DNA from: an uncultured Bacilli bacterium
Lineage (GTDB): Bacteria; Bacillota_I; Bacilli_A; RF39; UBA660
Reading direction: 5' to 3'
Assembly: GCA_944327405.1 (NCBI GenBank)
Contig: CALVHK010000030.1
Span: forward strand, 1 to 10,699
DNA: 10,699 nt
Of this stretch, positions 1 to 5,208 are shown one piece after another. The first letter of the stretch is position 1, and the number at the start of each line of letters is the position of its first letter. The position numbers were made by a program, and so were the translations under genes. The notes beneath the pieces are model-generated. The model saw only the letters and a program-made list of their open reading frames with translations. It was not told where the DNA came from and ran no database searches.

Positions 1-1679
1 AGCCATATAACGACTTTTCGGTATTCGCTCGTGCTCTATAATTCGTAATAACTTTCCCATTTTGATATTTTAAATCATGCCCAATAATCACTCCAATATA
101 ATCAAATTCTAATCCTTAAACGTTATGAATACACCCAACCTCATTAATGGCATTTAATCTTGTTGCAAAAGCCTCACCGTGCTTTAAGTTCCAACTAGAT
201 TCAAATTCTCCAATTTTTATATCCATATAATCCTGATTATCAGCATTTTTAGCATCTCTTGTCCAACAAAAACCAGCTACTAATCTAGCATTGTTGTTTG
301 TATTTTTATTCTTAAGTATTTCTCGAAGTTCATTAGGAGTTTCAATAACCTGAAAATCAAAGTGAAATTTATAAGTACCTCTTTTATTATATAAAAAGCT
401 ATCAATAAAATCTAAGTAAGAATCACTCCCGTTGCAACGGAATTGACTATTTAACTCCTCTTCATAAATAAGTGCATTTGCTTCATTCGCAAAAAATTTT
501 ATATTAGCAATAGTTCCAATATCCCTTAGAGTAACAATTTGTTTTTCATCAATAAAGAAAACAGAAAATCTAGAGGCATGAATAATTTCTTTAATCTGGT
601 TTTCGCCAATGTTATTATGCATGCCGGATTTTTCTTGTAACCGGTGTGCTTCATCAACCAAAAGAAAATCATATTTGTTTTCTGGATCCAGGAAAAAGTA
701 ACCAGAACTTTTAAATAGTTCATGCATGCTAATTTCATTTTGATTCACCAAACTATTTTTGTATACCACTCTTGGAGCCATATTTTTGGATACATAAGCT
801 CCCATTAAACCAATTTTTAAAAGTTCTCCTAATAAATGAATAGCTAAAACCGACTTACCAGTTCCAGGGCCACCTTTAACAATGACAACAGTTTTCTGAT
901 TATTCTGAAAAGCAAGTTTTGCTTTATTTTTGATGGATTCAGCGACTACCTTTTGTTCGTCAAACAAAGTGTATTCCTTCTTATTTTGAATCATTGTTTC
1001 TATAGAATCAACTAGTTTTTTATTTGGCCTAACTAAACTCAGATTAACAAGTTCTAGTATTTTTCCTTGATCCCCAAACTGGATCTGTTCTTTTGCCAAC
1101 GTTTAAAGCTTCTACATCATTTTTAGAATAGATTGGAGCATTCACAAAATACTTTTTAAATTTATTTAAAAATAAAGGATCATTATTTTTAAACTCATAG
1201 TTATGCAAATAAACAAGAGGAAGTATTTTTACATTCTCACTTTCGACATATTGATTATAATTTCGAAGTAATTCGGCATAACATAAAACTTGATAAGAAG
1301 GGTGGATTGCTCTTTTCTCTTTCCCGGAAATCATCGTTTTAACGACAGCATCTTGATTTTTAACATCTTCTACCTTTTCCCATTGTTTCAGTTCAAATAA
1401 TAACAACACCGGTTGATGATTTTTATTATACCCACTAACAACAAAATCAATTCGCTTACTAGTTAAAGGAATATTAAATTCAATAGCAATGCCGACATCA
1501 TCTGGTAGATCACTCGATATGGTTTTCATATAGGGCAAACTATTAGCCCATGCCTTAATTTGATTTAACTTTGTCTTTTTACCCATTTTTTCTTTATAGG
1601 CATCATAAACTTTATTGCTAATAACACCAAGACTTACATACTCATCAAATTCCTTTTTTAAACACGAAAATATAATCAC
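1..1679 (-). pseudogene. DUF2075-type nuclease-helicase, broken by frameshift and nonsense codon, 3' end outside window
   Basis: Relic of a PD-(D/E)XK nuclease plus superfamily-1-like helicase (DUF2075, Schlafen group 3 helicase family), probably acting on nucleic acid in the cytoplasm. The N-terminal piece (about 193 codons from GTG at 1679) has a nuclease signature: RIDFVV with Asp78, then FELKQW with Glu96 and Lys98. The frame breaks near 1100 (one extra base or two lost). The next piece carries Walker A GGPGTGKS (about 874-851), Walker B LLVDEAH and the SQFRCN motif. It stops at TAA 118-116 right after GCIHNV. Without a further shift the same frame continues from 115 to 1 as GLEFDYIGVIIG and 26 more codons, matching the family pattern CIHxxQGLEFDYIGVI, so TAA replaces a CAA glutamine codon. 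Two independent lesions make a working product unlikely. The rest of the gene lies left of the window. Confidence 0.88.
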
Positions 1680-1685
1680 ACTATG

Positions 1686-1694
1686 CCTCTTTCT
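1686..1694 (-). promoter_or_regulatory. Ribosome binding site that sets the GTG start at 1679
   Basis: Read on the minus strand, AGAAAGAGG is followed by six bases and then GTG ATT ATA TTT. This fits the family N-terminus (M-I-I-x-S-x-x-K-K-E-F). The upstream in-frame TTG at 1712 lies inside the preceding terminator hairpin and has no Shine-Dalgarno site, so GTG 1679 is preferred. Confidence 0.6.
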
Positions 1695-1697
1695 ATT

Positions 1698-1732
1698 AAA
1701 AAAAGCTAGCAAAAACTTTAGTCTTTACTAGC
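1698..1732 (-). terminator. Intrinsic terminator of the oxidoreductase gene
   Basis: On the minus strand GCTAGTAAAGAC, loop TAAA, GTTTTTGCTAGC forms a 12-bp stem (two G-U pairs) followed by seven T. It lies 24 bases beyond the oxidoreductase stop codon and only 19 bases before the GTG start of the helicase pseudogene. That leaves almost no room for a promoter of the pseudogene between them. Confidence 0.85.
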
Positions 1733-1755
1733 ACTACCTAGATTATATCATAAAT

Positions 1756-2871
1756 TTATGGAAAATGAATATCAAAATTACTTGGACCTTCAATAGTATC
1801 TCCATCCAGTGTAAACCGGGAGCCATGACACAAGCAATCCCAAGTTTTTTCAACCTCATTAAAGACTAATCCACATTTCATATGAGGACACCTGTTTAAA
1901 ACAGTATGCTCGCGTCCCTTTTCATCAATATAGATAGCAACACTTTTACCATCAATTTTTTTGTAGATAACTTTCCGGTTATTCACATTTCCTTTGGTAC
2001 TTTTAATATTGCAGGAAGAATAGGATTGATATAAATAAATCAAATAATTCTTCTTTCCATCCTGATAATATCGCAAAGATATGCAGGGATTGTCGATATT
2101 TATGGCACTAACATTATTCGCTTTACTAACTTTCTTTGCACCGATATAAGAAGTTTCCGCATGATTTTTAAAAGGAAAAAGCATGGGAATAAGAAAATAT
2201 GGATAATGAGTTGCAATAACGACATATTTTGCTCTAATAATAAACCCATTCACTTTAGCATAATAATAATCCTGATCTTTCTTTATATCTTCCACCTTAG
2301 AATGCTCATAAATATGATTAGAAAGAATATTCTTTAAGGCAAGAACATACTTCAAAGGATGAAATGTATAAGTATCATCTACTTTGAGTGCCATAATATT
2401 AGGAACATCTTCTAATTTTTCCTTTTTAACATCAATATGATTATTTACTAAAAAGTCATATTCTTGATTTAATTTTTCTACATTTTTCTCATCATTAGTA
2501 AAAAGATAAGAGGATACCTGCGTTAAATTACAATCAATCTTGTATTTTTTTATATGATTATTTAACAACTCTATAGCATCTAGTTGACTTTTTAAATAAA
2601 TGCTCGCAGCTTCCTCACTAACAAGTGACCTGATATTAGCATAAATTTTTTCTTGTAAATAAGTGATTTTAGCGGTACTCCTACTTGTTACACCGTGTCC
2701 ACAAGTGTTTCTCTCAACCAAAACCACATTTAATTTAGAATCTTTAAGTTCTAGCAGAGTGGATAACCCCGTAAGTCCTCCGCCAACAATTAATACATCA
2801 ACTTCCATATCTTTATCAATTTTTTGAAAGTTTTTATCTTTTTCATTTAACCAAATACTAGTGTTTTTCAT
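1756..2871 (-). CDS. FAD-dependent oxidoreductase with C-terminal Rieske [2Fe-2S] domain, internally shortened
   Basis: Family: DAO-fold flavoprotein fused to a Rieske domain, as in B. subtilis YhfW; substrate unknown, cytoplasmic. Seen: the dinucleotide-binding fold VDVLIVGGGLTGLS (residues 24-37) with the acidic strand end VLVERN (Glu53); a GVTSRSTAKIT segment (60-70), the usual FAD contact; and a Rieske domain at about 303-371 with ligand pairs Cys328-x-His330 and Cys346-x-x-His349 (CPH, CLCHGSRF) and IEGP near the end. YhfW-like proteins are about 500 residues; this one has 371. The missing part lies between YLIYLYQS (276-283) and the Rieske start. It normally holds the last part of the flavin domain, including the GFNKWGMT-like FAD motif and the linker. 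The deletion kept the frame, so a protein may still be made, but flavin binding is doubtful. It starts at ATG 2871 with only a weak Shine-Dalgarno site, is transcribed away from tRNA-His, and has its own terminator. It may be a pseudogene in an early stage. Confidence 0.82.
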   Translation of the reverse strand: MKNTSIWLNEKDKNFQKIDKDMEVDVLIVGGGLTGLSTLLELKDSKLNVVLVERNTCGHGVTSRSTAKITYLQEKIYANIRSLVSEEAASIYLKSQLDAIELLNNHIKKYKIDCNLTQVSSYLFTNDEKNVEKLNQEYDFLVNNHIDVKKEKLEDVPNIMALKVDDTYTFHPLKYVLALKNILSNHIYEHSKVEDIKKDQDYYYAKVNGFIIRAKYVVIATHYPYFLIPMLFPFKNHAETSYIGAKKVSKANNVSAINIDNPCISLRYYQDGKKNYLIYLYQSYSSCNIKSTKGNVNNRKVIYKKIDGKSVAIYIDEKGREHTVLNRCPHMKCGLVFNEVEKTWDCLCHGSRFTLDGDTIEGPSNFDIHFP

Positions 2872-2922
2872 AGTTCATCTGTAATATTATGAGTAAAATA
2901 TGCGAATAAATACACAAAACAG

Positions 2923-2951
2923 TTGATTTTTTCTAAAAAGTTTGATATGCT
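2923..2951 (+). promoter_or_regulatory. Probable promoter of tRNA-His
   Basis: TTGATT (2923-2928), a 17-base spacer and TATGCT (2946-2951) resemble a sigma-A promoter (4 of 6 bases match in the -10). Transcription would begin near 2958, a few bases before the mature tRNA 5' end at 2966. It shares the 94-base gap with the 5' region of the divergent oxidoreductase gene, for which I see no clear promoter. Confidence 0.5.
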
Positions 2952-2965
2952 ATAAACGTTCAAAT

Positions 2966-3042
2966 GGTGGAATTGGTGAAGTGGTTAACACGGCAGATTG
3001 TGGCTCTGTTATGCAAGGGTTCGACTCCCTTATTCCACCCCA
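2966..3042 (+). tRNA. tRNA-His, anticodon GTG
   Basis: Complete cloverleaf. The acceptor stem GTGGAAT/ATTCCAC is preceded by the extra 5' G (2966) that pairs with C73 (3039), a hallmark of histidine tRNA. The D arm is GTG...CAC. The anticodon stem GCAGA/TCTGT (with a G-U pair) holds the loop TTGTGGC with GTG at 3000-3002. The T arm is AAGGG-TTCGACT-CCCTT, and CCA (3040-3042) is encoded. The gene stands alone, with its own promoter and terminator, at the border between the minus-strand genes to its left and the plus-strand accessory block to its right. Confidence 0.97.
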
Positions 3043-3059
3043 TTATTTAAAAATTAAAA

Positions 3060-3090
3060 GTCGAACCATGAGCTTGGTTTGATTTTTTTT
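3060..3090 (+). terminator. Terminator of tRNA-His
   Basis: TCGAACC (3061-3067), loop ATGAGCTT, GGTTTGA (3076-3082) forms a 7-bp stem with one G-U pair, followed by eight T (3083-3090), 18 bases after the encoded CCA. The left arm GTCGAACC (3060-3067) is also the exact complement of the tRNA T-arm segment GGTTCGAC (3018-3025), so misfolding of the precursor could compete with the terminator. Confidence 0.75.
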
Positions 3091-3162
3091 ATAAATTAAT
3101 TATAACAATGCCATAATTGGAAAAGCAAAAAAAATTTTAATAAATAACTAATAATTTGGTTA

Positions 3163-3171
3163 TGCGATAAT
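3163..3171 (+). promoter_or_regulatory. Possible extended -10 element for the small RNA
   Basis: TGCGATAAT has the TGn extension and GATAAT (5 of 6 bases as consensus). No -35 is recognisable 17 bases upstream. The predicted start, about seven bases on (near 3178), falls three bases before the hairpin at 3181, which is what a stand-alone hairpin RNA would need. The element overlaps the right arm of the 3109-3179 inverted repeat. Confidence 0.3.
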
Positions 3172-3177
3172 TCATGG

Positions 3178-3248
3178 CAGCAGGTTGTTCTACAAACCGG
3201 TTTACTGATTGATTTTCAATCTTGCCGGTCAGAGCAGCCTGTTTTTTT
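3178..3248 (+). ncRNA. Candidate small structured RNA of about 70 nt, class unknown
   Basis: The predicted RNA is almost entirely one long hairpin. The outer stem is CAGGTTGTTCT (3181-3191) with AGAGCAGCCTG (3231-3241), 11 pairs including two G-U. A middle stem is ACCGG/CCGGT, the inner hairpin is GATTG-ATTTT-CAATC, and seven U follow (3242-3248). GC content is 28 of 61 in the hairpin against 14 of 80 in the bases just before it, as expected for a folded RNA in an AT-rich genome. I do not recognise it as 6S, SRP RNA, tmRNA, T-box or a common riboswitch. It could equally be just the terminator of a lost or short transcript, or an attenuator far upstream of the gene at 3426. Confidence 0.35.
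3181..3248 (+). terminator. Long intrinsic terminator hairpin
   Basis: Regardless of whether it ends a dedicated small RNA, the 11-bp outer stem immediately followed by TTTTTTT is a good rho-independent terminator on the plus strand. There is no T-run on the other side, so it is one-directional. The tRNA transcript should already have ended at 3090, so a second terminator here suggests a separate transcript. Confidence 0.6.
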
Positions 3249-3258
3249 GTATAGCACA

Positions 3259-3310
3259 AAGCTTGCATTAATTATCAAACAATGATAAACTGTATGTATA
3301 AATCAAGCTT
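3259..3310. repeat. Nested inverted repeats upstream of the glycosylase fusion gene
   Basis: The outer pair is AAGCTTG (3259-3265) and CAAGCTT (3304-3310). Inside it is the perfect dyad TTATCA-AACAA-TGATAA (3272-3288). A weak promoter-like pair (TTGCAT at 3263, TAAACT at 3286) coincides with the dyads, so this may be an operator. No regulator gene is visible next to it. Confidence 0.35.
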
Positions 3311-3422
3311 AATGTTTTTAGGGCTATATAAAAAAGATAGAGTTTCGAGTAAGACAAATATAATGGAATATTTAACGAGGAAGTCAATGCTTAATGATAA
3401 ATTAACTATTTGGAGGAAATAA
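3282..3422 (+). CDS. Doubtful 46-codon frame or 11-codon leader before the glycosylase fusion
   Basis: An open frame from ATG 3282 reaches TAA 3420-3422, three bases before the next start codon. Its first ATG has no ribosome site. The internal ATG at 3387 does (GAGG at 3377-3380, six-base gap) and would give the 11-residue peptide MLNDKLTIWRK, whose end overlaps the GGAGG of the following gene, a layout that permits translational coupling. No family is recognised and chance is a fair explanation. Confidence 0.2.
   Translation: MINCMYKSSLMFLGLYKKDRVSSKTNIMEYLTRKSMLNDKLTIWRK
3359..3364 (+). promoter_or_regulatory. Possible -10 box of the glycosylase fusion gene
   Basis: A perfect TATAAT without a recognisable -35 at 16-18 bases and without a TGn extension. 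If used, transcription would start near 3371 and give a leader of about 55 bases ending in GGAGG (3412-3416), nine bases before ATG 3426. Confidence 0.3.
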
Positions 3423-3425
3423 TTA

Positions 3426-4973
3426 ATGAAAGATGATAGAGAAACCAAGTTCTTTGATAATAAAGTCAAAAGATTTCTAGAAAAGAAAACAAACAAATCG
3501 TATGATGAATTAGAAAAATGGGCAAGTGATTTAAGGAAGAAACATGAAAATGGTCAAGAAATACCTTATATAGATCCATCAAGTTATGAAAGCTTTTATT
3601 TGTTTTATGTTTATCGGTTTAAAGATACATTAGAAGAATTGTGGAGTAAATACTATCCCTATGCTGATAAATCTTTTAAATCAAGAATGCTAGATAATAA
3701 AGAAAAATTTATGCAATTTCTCTGGGAAATGTACTTAACGGGTTATTTATCTGATATAACAGGAATGCAGATTATAAGAAACAAACGAGATAAGGGGCCT
3801 GATATAGAAGTAATATATGATAATCAAACATATTATATAGAATGTATAGCCCCAACTCAAGGTGAAAAATATGATGAAAGAGGAGCATTAAGTAGAAATT
3901 ATCTTCCTTCCATGAAAATAAATTTCGTTGGTTCTTTACCTGTTGAAGCACTTAAACAAAGATTAAAACTTGCTTTAAAGGCAAAGGTGGAAAAATATAA
4001 AGAATATATTGACAATAATAAAGTGAGTGCTAAAAATAATTTAGGAATTGCTATAAATACAAGCTGCTTAAGCCAATATGGAAGCTTGATGGATTTTAAT
4101 GGCCCTATCTTATTAAAAGCATGTGAAGAGATGGATTTCTTTGAAAAATACCCCTTTATTAATTTTATTATGTATAGTCATAAGAGTATATTTGATTATA
4201 ACCAAATGAGCCTTACAATATTAAATAATCCTAAATGTAAAAATAGTGAAGTTAATAAAATGATAGCTAGCAAGCTATTGATGCAAATTGACAAAAAAGT
4301 TTATGCTTGTAAATCGTGTGGTAAATTAGTCGAAAAATTTCCAGATAGTCCCACGGTGTTCTTAGGAAAAGATAATGACATAGTTTTAGTTGGCGAAGCT
4401 CCTGCTAATAATGGCTGGAGAAAAAGTCATCAATTATGGAAAGATGTAAATGGCAAAATACTACCTAGTGGCATGGTTTTGCAAAAATTATTTGATATTA
4501 TTGATAGAGATATTTTTAAAACTACATTTCTAGAATCAGTAAAGTGTTTTCCGTTAGAAAGAAAAAACTTGAAAATTTGTTCTAAAAATTGCAAGGATAT
4601 AATGTTAGAACAATTAGAAATTTTAAATCCTAAATTAATCATTACTTTGGGGGAATTTCCAACTAGAAATTTACTAGATTTTAAATTTGATAAATTTGCT
4701 GATGTAGTCGGTAATGTCTATGAAGTTAATGGATATAAAATATTACCGATATATCATCCAAGTCCTATATCACCTAAAAGTTATGCAGGGAATGTGCCTA
4801 TTTTTGAAAAAATAAAGGATGATGAAATAGTTTTTGATGATAAAGATATAGAAGACTTACCAAATGATGAAATCAAAATACCAAGTCCAAAGGAAGAGCA
4901 AAAACTAATTAATGAAGTAAATAAACTATTTGAAAATTTGAAAGATAGGTATGAAGATAACGAAATAATTTAA
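3426..4973 (+). CDS. PD-(D/E)XK-like domain fused to a uracil-DNA-glycosylase-superfamily domain
   Basis: Two-domain protein of 515 residues, probably acting on DNA in the cytoplasm. N-terminal part (about 60-280): Trp100-Glu101, then KGPDIEVI (Asp126) and YIECIAPT (Glu139), the spacing of a restriction-endonuclease-like core; the usual Lys of E-x-K is Ile141, so catalysis is uncertain. C-terminal part (about 290-465): UDG-superfamily motifs GEAP (323-326), LPSGMVLQKL (346-355), ESVKCFP (370-376), LIITLGE (404-410) and HPSP (444-447). Cys295-x2-Cys298, Cys374 and Cys389 (or Cys385) match the 4Fe-4S pattern of family 4 UDGs. An acidic, charged tail follows (465-515). The start has a clean GGAGG. 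It precedes a type I R-M operon on the same strand, with no strong terminator after it, though hsdR has its own promoter. Family membership of the C-terminal half is firm; the target base, the nuclease activity and a defence role are inference. Confidence 0.88.
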   Translation: MKDDRETKFFDNKVKRFLEKKTNKSYDELEKWASDLRKKHENGQEIPYIDPSSYESFYLFYVYRFKDTLEELWSKYYPYADKSFKSRMLDNKEKFMQFLWEMYLTGYLSDITGMQIIRNKRDKGPDIEVIYDNQTYYIECIAPTQGEKYDERGALSRNYLPSMKINFVGSLPVEALKQRLKLALKAKVEKYKEYIDNNKVSAKNNLGIAINTSCLSQYGSLMDFNGPILLKACEEMDFFEKYPFINFIMYSHKSIFDYNQMSLTILNNPKCKNSEVNKMIASKLLMQIDKKVYACKSCGKLVEKFPDSPTVFLGKDNDIVLVGEAPANNGWRKSHQLWKDVNGKILPSGMVLQKLFDIIDRDIFKTTFLESVKCFPLERKNLKICSKNCKDIMLEQLEILNPKLIITLGEFPTRNLLDFKFDKFADVVGNVYEVNGYKILPIYHPSPISPKSYAGNVPIFEKIKDDEIVFDDKDIEDLPNDEIKIPSPKEEQKLINEVNKLFENLKDRYEDNEII

Positions 4974-5007
4974 AGCCATTATTAAAAAAATAAAGGAAAG
5001 TGAATTT

Positions 5008-5090
5008 ATGGCTAAAAAGGGAAAGAGTATGGTAAAAACATAAAAGATAATATCTTTGATTATTTAACTAGGATCAAAAAAAGAAAATAA
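5008..5090 (+). pseudogene. Frameshifted mini-ORF between the fusion gene and hsdR
   Basis: ATG 5008 follows a good ribosome site (AAAGGAAAG) and gives only MAKKGKSMVKT before TAA 5041-5043. Shifting back one base after the fourth codon opens a frame to TAA 5088-5090 with plausible protein-like content (KEYGKNIKDNIFDYLTRI then a basic end), for a total of 27 residues. The shift lies at TAAAAAGGG, a slippery-looking run, so either a one-base mutation or -1 frameshifting is possible. No family recognised; may be chance. Confidence 0.25.
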
Positions 5091-5103
5091 TAAAAAACTA
5101 GAC

Positions 5104-5152
5104 AGCAAAAATAATTGCTTAATAGATTATATATGATAAGAATTATTTTGCT
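5104..5152. repeat. Imperfect inverted repeat upstream of hsdR
   Basis: AGCAAAAATAATT (5104-5116) pairs with AATTATTTTGCT (5141-5152) apart from one bulged A. After one bulged G, CTTA (5118-5121) pairs with TAAG (5137-5140). This gives about 16 pairs around a 15-base AT-rich loop. Only three T follow on the plus strand, so it is a poor terminator; it could stabilise a transcript end or be a relic of a small mobile element. Confidence 0.5.
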
Positions 5153-5156
5153 TTAA

Positions 5157-5178
5157 ATGTCGAATTATGTCGATAATT
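5157..5178. promoter_or_regulatory. Candidate operator: phased direct repeat and palindrome
   Basis: ATGTCGA occurs at 5157-5163 and again at 5167-5173, exactly 10 bases apart, so on the same face of the helix. The perfect dyad AATTAT-GTCG-ATAATT (5163-5178) overlaps the second copy. Both lie just upstream of the hsdR -10 box, where a bound protein would cover the -35 region. No adjacent regulator gene was found. Confidence 0.4.
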
Positions 5179-5179
5179 A

Positions 5180-5188
5180 TGCTATAAT
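5180..5188 (+). promoter_or_regulatory. Extended -10 promoter of the hsdR-hsdM-HEPN operon
   Basis: TGCTATAAT is a perfect extended -10 (TGn plus TATAAT). No consensus -35 is present (TCGAAT at 17 bases), which extended -10 promoters tolerate. The predicted start near 5195 leaves a leader of only about 14 bases containing AGAGGTG before ATG 5209. Confidence 0.65.
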
Positions 5189-5208
5189 AAATAAAACAGA
5201 GGTGCAGT

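Larger units (their letters stand above)
3091..3425. other. Gene-poor spacer between tRNA-His and the glycosylase fusion gene
   Basis: No convincing protein gene. Contents from left to right: an inverted repeat TGCCATAATT (3109-3118) / AATTCATGGCA (3169-3179, one bulged C); a small dyad ATAAC/GTTAT inside it (3144-3148, 3159-3163); a GC-rich hairpin with T-run (3181-3248); nested dyads at 3259-3310; a TATAAT box; a doubtful 46-codon frame; and the GGAGG ribosome site (3412-3416) of the next gene. No transposase or integrase fragment is visible. Confidence 0.6.

Noticed and set aside
526..738. 70-codon minus-strand frame
   Set aside because: Lies within the helicase pseudogene in another frame; no family-like motifs and no ribosome site.
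1097..1099. TTG at 1099 as a true start (MAKEQ...)
   Set aside because: The sequence before it continues the same protein family in the neighbouring frame up to about 1100, so this is the point of a frameshift and not a start.
1710..1712. TTG at 1712 as start of the helicase relic
   Set aside because: It lies inside the terminator hairpin, lacks a ribosome site, and GTG 1679 has a good one.
3109..3425. Known riboswitch or T-box leader for the gene at 3426
   Set aside because: No T-box consensus or familiar riboswitch core is visible, and the terminator hairpin ends about 178 bases before the start codon, far for a simple attenuator.
3275..3496. 73-codon minus-strand frame rich in Leu, Phe and Ser, membrane-like
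   Set aside because: Partly antisense to the start of the glycosylase fusion; the hydrophobic look comes from AT-rich antisense reading. No ribosome site or recognisable family.
4430..4642. 70-codon minus-strand frame
   Set aside because: Fully antisense to the glycosylase domain, which is clearly the coding strand.
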